The notes beneath the pieces were generated by a model, which was given only the letters and a program-made list of their open reading frames with translations, was not told the origin of the DNA and did not search any database. The translations under genes and the position numbers were made by a program. From an uncultured bacterium (GTDB taxonomy: Bacteria > Patescibacteriota > Dojkabacteria > SC72): a stretch of DNA of 5,740 bases. This document shows, in pieces, positions 1 to 4,670 of the stretch. Each line of letters starts with the position of its first letter. Positions within the stretch are counted from its first letter, which is position 1. The DNA lies in contig CALDJM010000004.1 of assembly GCA_937899155.1 (NCBI GenBank), positions 1-5,740 on the forward strand. Reading direction: 5' to 3'.

Positions 1-457
1 TCTTCAATCTCTCAGGATCACTAAATTCAGGATACTTTAATAAATTACTAATACCCGAATACCTAATCTCACTATCTGTAACCAAGAAAACCAAGCTCTC
101 TGTCTCTTTTGCTAAGATTGACAACATCTCTTTAGTTACTACATCTTTATCAAACCTATCCCTATGTATACCCTGTCTAATCTCAATACTAATCAAAGGA
201 CTAAGCCTACTATTACTCAACACATTCGAGATATAAAACCTCAGAGCTTGATCTGTAGGAAGCCTCCCCGAAGAGATATGACTCTTTTCCAACAAACCCA
301 AATCCATTAGCTTCACCATCTCACTCCTGATAGTCGCAGGACTCACTCCTAAATCATACTTTTGAACGAGCGAAAGAGAACCTACCTCCTCTGCCTCCTC
401 CATAAATTCCTTAATTATTGCTTTAAGTATTTCTTTTTGTCTTTCTGTTATATCCAT
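1..457 (-). CDS. hrcA: Heat-inducible transcription repressor HrcA, N-terminal part (gene runs off the left edge)
   Basis: HrcA represses heat-shock chaperone operons by binding CIRCE operators, and its activity depends on GroEL or a similar chaperone (family knowledge). The reading frame is open from an ATG at 457 to the window edge, 152 codons, so the C-terminus is missing. Residues 1-70 are the typical winged-helix start: TERQKEILKAI, then EEVGS at 22-26, KYDLGVSPATIRSEM at 33-47 as the recognition-helix region, then LGLLEKSHISSGRLPT at 53-68 as the wing (family form: L..SAGR.P). Residues 134-146, SGISNLLKYPEFS, match the conserved G.SNLL..PEF motif of the HrcA C-terminal domain. That motif normally lies much further along, so the middle domain appears shortened. 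No Shine-Dalgarno sequence precedes the ATG. A strong promoter and an inverted repeat lie immediately upstream, consistent with autoregulation. The family call is firm; the full length is unknown. Confidence 0.9.
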   Translation of the reverse strand, partial: MDITERQKEILKAIIKEFMEEAEEVGSLSLVQKYDLGVSPATIRSEMVKLMDLGLLEKSHISSGRLPTDQALRFYISNVLSNSRLSPLISIEIRQGIHRDRFDKDVVTKEMLSILAKETESLVFLVTDSEIRYSGISNLLKYPEFSDPERLK

Positions 458-486
458 TTTGGCAGAGGATTAGATTATCTGCCAAA
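458..486. promoter_or_regulatory. Probable HrcA operator: diverged CIRCE-like inverted repeat
   Basis: TTTGGCAGA at 458-466 and TCTGCCAAA at 478-486 are a perfect 9-bp inverted repeat with an 11-bp spacer, lying directly against the hrcA start codon. Read in the CIRCE frame (9-N9-9; 459-467 and 477-485) it keeps TTnGCA on the left and TGCnAA on the right, the outer core of the canonical TTAGCACTC-N9-GAGTGCTAA. The repeat covers the predicted hrcA transcription start and touches the last -10 base, where a repressor would block initiation. The palindrome is seen directly; its role as an HrcA site is inference. Confidence 0.65.
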
Positions 487-514
487 GTATATGACAAGCA
501 ACCGACCCTGTCAA
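486..514 (-). promoter_or_regulatory. Sigma-70 promoter of hrcA
   Basis: On the minus strand TTGACA (514 to 509) is followed, after exactly 17 bp, by TATACT (491 to 486), which is a near-consensus promoter. The predicted start is near 479, giving a leader of about 22 nt that is almost entirely the inverted repeat at 458-486 and has no Shine-Dalgarno motif. Confidence 0.8.
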
Positions 515-540
515 GTGCTAATCCTAAAAACCAACATAAA

Positions 541-555
541 ACTGACCTGGTCAGT
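541..555. repeat. 15-bp palindrome ACTGACC-T-GGTCAGT in the divergent control region
   Basis: Perfect 7-bp arms (541-547 and 549-555) flank one central base. It sits upstream of both divergent promoters and is not followed by a T-run, so it looks more like a protein-binding site than a terminator. No known regulator is recognised. Confidence 0.5.
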
Positions 556-562
556 AAGTTTC

Positions 563-580
563 AGCTTGTCATGACAGGCT
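563..580. repeat. 18-bp near-perfect palindrome with TGTCA/TGACA half-sites
   Basis: AGCTTGTCA (563-571) abuts TGACAGGCT (572-580); eight of nine base pairs are symmetric, with no spacer. The same TGACA and TGTCA half-sites recur at 492-496 and 509-513 around the hrcA promoter. It is a possible operator for the divergent genes; the binding protein is unknown. Confidence 0.5.
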
Positions 581-633
581 TAATCGCTGTTTTTAATCAG
601 ATTTTAATCTTTCTATCGGTCTGTTTCCCTTTC

Positions 634-642
634 TGATATACT
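634..642 (+). promoter_or_regulatory. Extended -10 promoter of the gene at 651
   Basis: TGA-TATACT is an extended -10 element (TGnTATAAT type) with TATACT at 637-642. No good -35 is seen at 16-18 bp, which is common for extended -10 promoters. The predicted start, about 7 nt downstream, falls at 649-651, essentially on the ATG at 651. Confidence 0.6.
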
Positions 643-650
643 AGGCTCAA

Positions 651-773
651 ATGGAAAAAGACTTTAGAGAAGAAGAAAACCTAGGTTTACAAGAGACATT
701 TAACGAAAACATGCTAATGGCTAGCGATTTACTCGAGAACTTCCCAAAACATTTTCATAAGATAGTTAGATGA
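651..773 (+). CDS. Unrecognised 40-residue ORF, probably the 5' part of a frameshifted gene
   Basis: ATG at 651 opens a 40-codon frame ending at TGA 771-773, too short for most gene finders. The product is acidic and charged at its start (MEKDFREEENLGLQ) and helix-like after that, and ends FPKHFHKIVR. An extended -10 promoter at 634-642 sits the right distance upstream for a leaderless transcript, which supports this ATG. The +1 frame is closed at 763-765 but opens at 766 and stays open to 1155, so a single +1 shift between 766 and 773 would join this fragment to the downstream one into a protein of about 166 residues. Alternatives are a genuine tiny protein, a decayed gene, or a sequencing error. 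No family is recognised and there is no signal peptide or membrane segment. Confidence 0.5.
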   Translation: MEKDFREEENLGLQETFNENMLMASDLLENFPKHFHKIVR

Positions 774-897
774 TAGTACAGAAGTTTCAGTACTATACAA
801 AAGTCCCCTACTACCAGAAGAGATTAGAAATCTCCTGCAAGAATATGAATACTTTGCCATATCTAAGTATGGGCTAACCCAATTCAGTCATCAGCCA

Positions 898-1155
898 TTG
901 AATTTGTACATGCAAAAAGATGCGATAGAACAATTCGTAAAGGAGAGCCTTGTCGCACAGGAAGACAAAGAAACCATATCCGTAGAATTAAAAAGATTTT
1001 TAATGAAACCTAAAACTCGTAAAACAAAAGGTTTAAGACAACTCAAAGCCACAGCAAGACCCTTTGAAATCTCAGGTAAACATAGTCTAACCGAAGCTAA
1101 AGATTTCTACGAGAGTATCACAATATTATTAACACCACCTAAAGATTTAATATAG
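898..1155 (+). CDS. Unrecognised protein, 3' part of the same probable frameshifted gene
   Basis: The frame is open from 766 to the TAA-less stop TAG at 1153-1155; the first usable start codon in it is TTG at 898, with ATG at 910. The stretch before 898 (766-897) also reads like coding sequence, for example LPEEIRNLLQEYEYFAISKYGL, so the TTG at 898 is probably an artefact of a frame interruption further upstream. From 898 the product is 85 residues: a mixed-charge first half, then a very basic patch (KRFLMKPKTRKTKGLRQLKATARP, split around residues 27-52), then an acidic helix-like end. The basic patch could contact nucleic acid, but no domain is recognised. It is followed after about 95 bp by the bL25 gene, which has its own promoter, so it is probably a separate transcription unit. 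Confidence 0.5.
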   Translation: MNLYMQKDAIEQFVKESLVAQEDKETISVELKRFLMKPKTRKTKGLRQLKATARPFEISGKHSLTEAKDFYESITILLTPPKDLI

Positions 1156-1211
1156 ACATAAGCCCTTTTTCTAACATCCTCCTATATTATAACTATTTAA
1201 AGAATAAAACC

Positions 1212-1240
1212 TTGATATATATAAATTTTCCTGCTATACT
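1212..1240 (+). promoter_or_regulatory. Strong promoter of the bL25-glycosyltransferase unit
   Basis: TTGATA (1212-1217), a 17-bp spacer and TATACT (1235-1240) preceded by TGC, so the -10 is also extended. The predicted start is near 1247, three bases before the bL25 ATG at 1250, implying a leaderless mRNA. There is no room for a Shine-Dalgarno sequence. Confidence 0.8.
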
Positions 1241-1249
1241 CCACACATT

Positions 1250-1918
1250 ATGGAAAAAATAAAGTTTCTTGAAAGAGATAAAAACGGGAAGAAAAACAAA
1301 GTCTTAATAAGCGAAGGTTTCATTCCTGCTGTTGTATACAACTCCAAAGGAGAATCAACAAATATAATGGTAGAAGCATCTTCTGCAAAGAAGATTTCTA
1401 GAGAAGCAACATCCACCACTATTCTTAATGCAGAATTTGATGGGAAAGAAATGAAGACAATCGTTAAAGAGATTGATTTTAATCCTGTAACCGATTCTTT
1501 AAGACATATTGCTTTCTTTGAGATTGATGAAACAGCAGATATGCTCTTCTCAATACCTTTCAAAACTGTTGGTGTATCTCCTGCAGTCAAAAACAATCTT
1601 GGTGTATTAGTTGAAGTCCTTCAAGATATTGAAGTTAGATGTAAGGTTAAAGACCTGCTTCCATTCATCGAAGTTAACATTTCCAAGCTAGAGCATCCAG
1701 GTCAAACAATCTCCATTGATGAACTTAATATCCCTGAATCAATTACTTTGGTAAATGAAGATTTAAAGCATGCAACTGTAGTAACAATTACAGAACTACA
1801 GAAAGAAACTATTGTTGAGGAAACAGCAGAAGAGGGTGAAGAAGCAGAAGAAGGTGCAGAGGGAGAAAAGGGGGAGGGAGAAGATACAGCAAAAGGAGAG
1901 GACGAGGCATCAGAATAA
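1250..1918 (+). CDS. rplY: Large ribosomal subunit protein bL25, CTC (long) form
   Basis: bL25 binds 5S rRNA in the 50S central protuberance; long forms are the CTC/TL5 type (family knowledge). The 222-residue product has the two expected domains. The N-terminal 5S-binding domain is roughly residues 1-93, with GFIPAVVYNSKGE at 23-35 (family G.iPavvYg), KEIDFNPVTDSLRHIAFFEI at 73-92 (family DF..v.....H.df). The C-terminal beta domain is about 100-182, with IPFKTVGVSPAVKN at 102-115, GVLVEVLQDIEVRC at 118-131, and ISIDELNIPE near 154-163. Residues 183-222 form a Glu/Gly/Ala-rich acidic, low-complexity tail encoded by a purine-rich stretch (about 1815-1914). The ATG at 1250 is set by the promoter, which leaves a leader of only a few bases. 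The next gene starts 21 bp downstream on the same strand, suggesting co-transcription. Also called ctc. Confidence 0.93.
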   Translation: MEKIKFLERDKNGKKNKVLISEGFIPAVVYNSKGESTNIMVEASSAKKISREATSTTILNAEFDGKEMKTIVKEIDFNPVTDSLRHIAFFEIDETADMLFSIPFKTVGVSPAVKNNLGVLVEVLQDIEVRCKVKDLLPFIEVNISKLEHPGQTISIDELNIPESITLVNEDLKHATVVTITELQKETIVEETAEEGEEAEEGAEGEKGEGEDTAKGEDEASE

Positions 1919-1939
1919 TTAATTACATAACAAGCCATT

Positions 1940-2881
1940 ATGGTTTCTGTAATAATAACTTCATTTAAAGAACCTAAAACAATTGGTCACTGTATTGCTG
2001 CTATTGCAAACAGGAAATATTCAGGTATTCCAGCACAATTTGAAATCATACAGGTATCACCCGATGTACCAACACTTAGGGCAGGACAGAAAGAAGCACG
2101 AAAACAGGGTTTAGGTACAAAAAAATACATGCAGATTAAAGATCCAAAGAAGGGTAAACCATATGCATTAAGAATGGCTTTTAAAAAGGCAAAAGGAGAC
2201 ATTCTCATATTAACAGATGGTGATACATACTTTGAGAAAGACTCTGTAAAGAAGTTACTCGAACCTTTTGAGAATGAAAAAGTTGGTGGTGTAAGTGGAA
2301 GACCTGTATCACAGGACAAAAAGGATAATATGTATGGATATTGGGGACATCTACTCTCTGATTCGGCTCATGACAGAAGAGTTAATACAAAAAAGCTTGC
2401 GAAAGATAAAGAGTACTACATTAGTGGAAAAACATTCTTTCCAATGAGTGGATATATCATGGCAGTTAGAAATATGGATATTAAACTCCCTAGCAATGCT
2501 CTCTCTGATGATGCATACATCTCCTACTTCATTAGAAACAAAGGGTTAGAGGTTGCATATGCTCCTAAAGCTATTTGTTATGTTAAGTACCCTACAAACT
2601 TCAAGGACTATCTAAAACAGAAAGTTAGATCAATTGGTGGATTTACACAACTTAAACAGATGGGGATATTTAAGAAAGATAAGCAATCTAGAAGTTTTTG
2701 GATAGAGTTGAAGTATACTGGATTTGTACTTAAATATGCTAAAAACATTAGAGAGTTTATATGGTCTTTATTTCTCTTTCCAACAAGATTGTTTACATGG
2801 ATAGCTATATTCTGGGAAAGAAGTATCCTTAAAAAAGATATGCCTAAGAGTGGTTGGGAGAGAATTGAGAGTACAAAGTAG
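1940..2881 (+). CDS. Family 2 (GT-A fold) glycosyltransferase
   Basis: Probably transfers a sugar from a nucleotide-sugar donor to a polysaccharide or lipid acceptor at the inner face of the membrane; donor and acceptor cannot be told from sequence. The 313-residue protein opens with the GT2 strand VSVIITSFKEPKTIGHCIAAI (residues 2-22, broken here as VSVIITSFKEP then TIGHCIAAI). KGKPYALRMAFKKAKGDILI at 71-90 is the nucleotide-binding turn, and TDGDTYFE at 92-99 carries the DxD-type metal site (D93, D95). LSDDAYISYFI at 188-198 has the acidic pair (D190, D191) expected for the catalytic base, and KQKVRSIGG at 226-234 resembles the Q/RxxR region. A hydrophobic stretch at about 272-293 probably anchors it in the membrane. 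It lies 21 bp after bL25 with no promoter or Shine-Dalgarno sequence between, so it likely depends on the 1212-1240 promoter. The family is firm; substrate unknown. Confidence 0.88.
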   Translation: MVSVIITSFKEPKTIGHCIAAIANRKYSGIPAQFEIIQVSPDVPTLRAGQKEARKQGLGTKKYMQIKDPKKGKPYALRMAFKKAKGDILILTDGDTYFEKDSVKKLLEPFENEKVGGVSGRPVSQDKKDNMYGYWGHLLSDSAHDRRVNTKKLAKDKEYYISGKTFFPMSGYIMAVRNMDIKLPSNALSDDAYISYFIRNKGLEVAYAPKAICYVKYPTNFKDYLKQKVRSIGGFTQLKQMGIFKKDKQSRSFWIELKYTGFVLKYAKNIREFIWSLFLFPTRLFTWIAIFWERSILKKDMPKSGWERIESTK

Positions 2882-2895
2882 TACAAAAACTTTCC

Positions 2896-2910
2896 ACTAT
2901 ATCGTATAGT
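2896..2910. repeat. Small inverted repeat after the glycosyltransferase gene
   Basis: ACTATA (2896-2901), a TCG loop and TATAGT (2905-2910) form a perfect but AT-rich 6-bp hairpin 15 bp after the stop codon. The T-rich run (TTTATCTTTTTATACT) begins only about 15 bp further on, so termination would be weak. It may be a partial terminator or an operator. Confidence 0.3.
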
Positions 2911-2911
2911 A

Positions 2912-2940
2912 GATACAGGTTAAGTTTATCTTTTTATACT
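2912..2940 (+). promoter_or_regulatory. Candidate promoter of the membrane-anchored protein gene
   Basis: TATACT at 2935-2940 is a good -10; GATACA at 2912-2917, 17 bp upstream, matches only the last three bases of TTGACA. The predicted start near 2947 falls just after the ATG at 2944, so either the promoter call or that start codon is wrong. Confidence 0.35.
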
Positions 2941-2943
2941 GTT

Positions 2944-3029
2944 ATGCAAACATCAAAACTAATTTAGAAAACACAACAAAACCTACCCTCTTAATCATTA
3001 TTTCCATATTTTTACTCCTTATTGTTGGC
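2944..3029 (+). other. In-frame membrane segment upstream of the annotatable start; probable frameshifted N-terminus
   Basis: The frame of the following CDS is open back to 2913. Between about 2985 and 3047 it encodes a classic membrane anchor, with KP before TLLIIISIFLLLIVGV and KQK after it. This frame has no ATG, GTG or TTG before 3030. An ATG at 2944 lies in a frame that hits TAG at 2965-2967 after seven codons. A -1 shift on the AAAA run at 2955-2958, or one missing A there, would give MQTSKTNLENTTKP followed by the anchor and a protein of about 234 residues. The open frame and hydrophobic stretch are seen directly; the shift is inference. Confidence 0.55.
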
Positions 3030-3647
3030 GTGTTGGTATACATTATCATAAAACAAAAAAACACTGTTAATACTTCAAACCAAGAGACCAAAAAGGATTC
3101 ATTATCTCAAGAGGAGAAGGACACAGATATTGAAACTGTTAAAGAGACAACCATAGAGGGGTATGTACTAGACAACCCTAAATTAAAATTTAACTACCCA
3201 TCAAATTATAAAGTGACTACATCTAGCGACTCTAAGTTTGTAACTGTCAAGATAGACTCAGGAGAAAGCATTTTACAGATAAAAATGTTTGAAGCTGTTG
3301 GAGGCCCTGGAGCTGGAACAACCTTTGAAGCAAAAAACTTAGGAAGTGTAAGTATAGGACAAATACTGGGAAACGATGCCTACAGAACACAAACCTCTCT
3401 TTCATCATACATCTATTCTAGCGAAGCCAAAAAATGTGTTGATTACTCTCAATGTGATGTTTACGAACCTGAATGTGCCTGCAATGATATAGATAATTAT
3501 GTCTTAAACTCACTCCTATCCACCAACTTAACATGGTCTCCTTCACTCAATGGAACAACATATATAAACTTCATCATTGAAGGTAATCCTTCCGAAGAAG
3601 ATTTGAAGAATTTTGATACTTTAGTACTTAGCTTAAAATCTTTATAA
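3030..3647 (+). CDS. Unrecognised membrane-anchored extracytoplasmic protein with a four-cysteine cluster
   Basis: The first permitted start is GTG at 3030, giving 205 residues, but this cuts a membrane segment in half, so the true N-terminus is probably upstream (see 2944-3029). After the anchor comes a polar, charged linker (about residues 9-42, rich in T, S, E, K), then a compact domain of alternating strands: LKFNYPSNYKVTTSS at 52-66, VTVKIDSGESILQIKMFE at 71-88. This arrangement, N-terminal anchor, linker and an NPKLKFNYPSNY-like opening, resembles PsbP/lipoprotein-like folds often seen in small-genome bacteria, but I do not assign a family. Cysteines 136, 142, 149 and 151 lie in a 16-residue stretch (KKCVDYSQCDVYEPECACN) and could form disulfides or bind metal. 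The protein probably faces outside the membrane. It is convergent with rpsG and ends just before hairpins at 3651-3727. Function unknown. Confidence 0.75.
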   Translation: MLVYIIIKQKNTVNTSNQETKKDSLSQEEKDTDIETVKETTIEGYVLDNPKLKFNYPSNYKVTTSSDSKFVTVKIDSGESILQIKMFEAVGGPGAGTTFEAKNLGSVSIGQILGNDAYRTQTSLSSYIYSSEAKKCVDYSQCDVYEPECACNDIDNYVLNSLLSTNLTWSPSLNGTTYINFIIEGNPSEEDLKNFDTLVLSLKSL

Positions 3648-3650
3648 AAC

Positions 3651-3675
3651 AATGTAAATCCAATATTTACATTTT
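3651..3675 (+). terminator. Hairpin after the membrane-anchored protein gene
   Basis: AATGTAAAT (3651-3659), loop CCAAT, and ATTTACATT (3665-3673) form a perfect 9-bp stem beginning 3 bp after the stop codon, followed by TTC. The stem is AT-rich and the T-run short, so it is a weak intrinsic terminator at best. It could also act on read-through from the opposite strand. Confidence 0.5.
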
Positions 3676-3695
3676 CTAACAGAGAACAGGAATAT

Positions 3696-3727
3696 AAAAT
3701 AAAAAAGAGAGGTTTTAACCTCTCTTT
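3696..3727 (-). terminator. Intrinsic terminator of the rpoC-rpsL-rpsG operon
   Basis: Read on the minus strand, AAAGAGAGG (3727 to 3719), loop TTAAAA, and CCTCTCTTT (3712 to 3704) form a 9-bp stem followed by more T residues (TTTATTTT to 3696). It lies about 21 nt after the rpsG stop codon. The plus strand lacks a T-run after the stem, so it acts on the minus-strand operon. Confidence 0.85.
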
Positions 3728-3748
3728 CCAAATACTAACTTAGTAATA

Positions 3749-4219
3749 TTACCACCTAAAGTGTGCAAATGCTTTATTTGCCTCTGCCATCTTCTCTACC
3801 TCTTCCTTCTTCTTAACAGCATCTCCTTCTCCTTTATATGAATCAATTAACTGATTCATAAGTATTACATCAAAAGATTTTCCACTCTTCTTCCTTGAAG
3901 AATCAACAATCCATCTAACAGCTAATACCTCCTGCCTTCTAGGAGAAACAGGCATAGGAACTTGATAGTTAGCACCACCAACCCTTCTAGCTTTAATCTC
4001 AAGTGCTGGTCTAACATTATCGATAGCCTTCTCTACAAACACTACAACATCTTTCTCCTTAACAGCCTCTGCTCCACCCTCAATTGCTGAATATACCAAA
4101 GCCTCTGCAATACTCTTTTTACCATCTTGCATCACTTTACTTATAAGTCTAGCAACAATAGGATTTGAATACTTCCTATCTAACTTAATTGCTCTTTTTT
4201 TAGCTCTTTTTCCTCTCAT
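3749..4219 (-). CDS. rpsG: Small ribosomal subunit protein uS7
   Basis: uS7 binds 16S rRNA, initiates assembly of the 30S head and lines the E-site (family knowledge). The 156-residue product is the standard length of the short form. Conserved marks are MRGKRAKKR at the start, VARLISKVMQDGKKSIAEALVY at 22-43 (core KVMqDGKKs.Ae..vY), DNVRPALEIKARRVGGANYQVP at about 67-88 with the invariant VGGA.YQVP, and the C-terminus EANKAFAHFRW, nearly identical to the usual end. It follows rpsL by 21 bp, in the normal str-operon order, with no Shine-Dalgarno sequence in the AT-rich gap. A strong terminator follows, so fusA and tuf, the usual next genes, are not downstream here. Confidence 0.97.
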   Translation of the reverse strand: MRGKRAKKRAIKLDRKYSNPIVARLISKVMQDGKKSIAEALVYSAIEGGAEAVKEKDVVVFVEKAIDNVRPALEIKARRVGGANYQVPMPVSPRRQEVLAVRWIVDSSRKKSGKSFDVILMNQLIDSYKGEGDAVKKKEEVEKMAEANKAFAHFRW

Positions 4220-4240
4220 ATTAAAAATTTCTAATTAAAA

Positions 4241-4663
4241 CTATTCTGCTTGAACCTCTTCTTTCTTAACTCCGTATTTAGATCTTGCTTTCTTCCTACC
4301 CTTAACTCCTGCAGCATCATACTTACCTCTAACGACAATATATTTTACACCTGGCAAGTCTCTCTTTCTTCCTGCTTTAAGCAAAACAACAGAGTGTTCT
4401 TGAAGATTATGACCCTCTCCTGGGATATAGGCGGTAACCTCCATTCCATTAGACATCCTTACTCTAGCGACTTTTCTAAGTGCTGAGTTAGGCTTCTTAG
4501 GAGTCATTGTTCTTACCTGAAGACATACACCTCTCTTAAAAGGATTAGGTGTATTCTTATATCTATTCTTCAAAGGATTGAAGTCCTTAGCCAAATGAAT
4601 GTGCTTGGTCTTCTTCTTTGCAGATTTTCTAGGTTTTCTTACTAACTGGTTTATTGTTGGCAT
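4241..4663 (-). CDS. rpsL: Small ribosomal subunit protein uS12
   Basis: uS12 sits at the decoding centre and governs translational accuracy (family knowledge). The 140-residue product carries MPTINQLVRKPRK at the N-terminus, TPKKPNSALRKVARVRM at 54-70, PGEGHNLQEHSVVLL at 81-95, and DLPGVKYIVVRGKYDAAGV at 102-120. Relative to E. coli it has about 13 extra residues in the N-terminal loop, as in B. subtilis. With that offset, K56 is the Lys43 equivalent and is conserved, but R101 stands at the Lys88 position, whose K88R change gives streptomycin resistance in other bacteria. D102, the residue modified by RimO in other species, is kept. The gene follows rpoC by 25 bp and has its own TATAAT element in that gap. 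The ATG at 4663 has no Shine-Dalgarno sequence. Confidence 0.97.
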   Translation of the reverse strand: MPTINQLVRKPRKSAKKKTKHIHLAKDFNPLKNRYKNTPNPFKRGVCLQVRTMTPKKPNSALRKVARVRMSNGMEVTAYIPGEGHNLQEHSVVLLKAGRKRDLPGVKYIVVRGKYDAAGVKGRKKARSKYGVKKEEVQAE

Positions 4664-4670
4664 GGTGTGT

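Noticed and set aside
362..574. 70-residue plus-strand ORF
   Set aside because: It lies over the antisense of hrcA and the hrcA control region; composition is not protein-like and hrcA explains the sequence.
771..773. UGA read as an amino acid (code 25)
   Set aside because: Reading through this TGA meets TAG immediately at 774-776, and no conserved gene here contains an in-frame TGA.
770..877. ATG overlapping the TGA of the 651 ORF, opening a 35-codon frame
   Set aside because: The ATGA overlap suggests translational coupling, but the frame is short and its composition is poor, while the alternative frame from 766 to 1155 is much longer and better.
1156..1211. Terminator between the frameshifted gene and bL25
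   Set aside because: There is a short T-run (CCCTTTTTC) but no stem before it.
1234..1938. Minus-strand ORFs opposite bL25
   Set aside because: They are shadows of the bL25 frame; the Ser/Pro-rich product is simply the complement of the Glu-rich tail.
1987..2886. Minus-strand ORFs opposite the glycosyltransferase
   Set aside because: They overlap a clearly recognisable GT2 gene and have no family features.
4250..4486. Plus-strand 78-residue ORF inside rpsL
   Set aside because: It is antisense to a highly conserved ribosomal gene.
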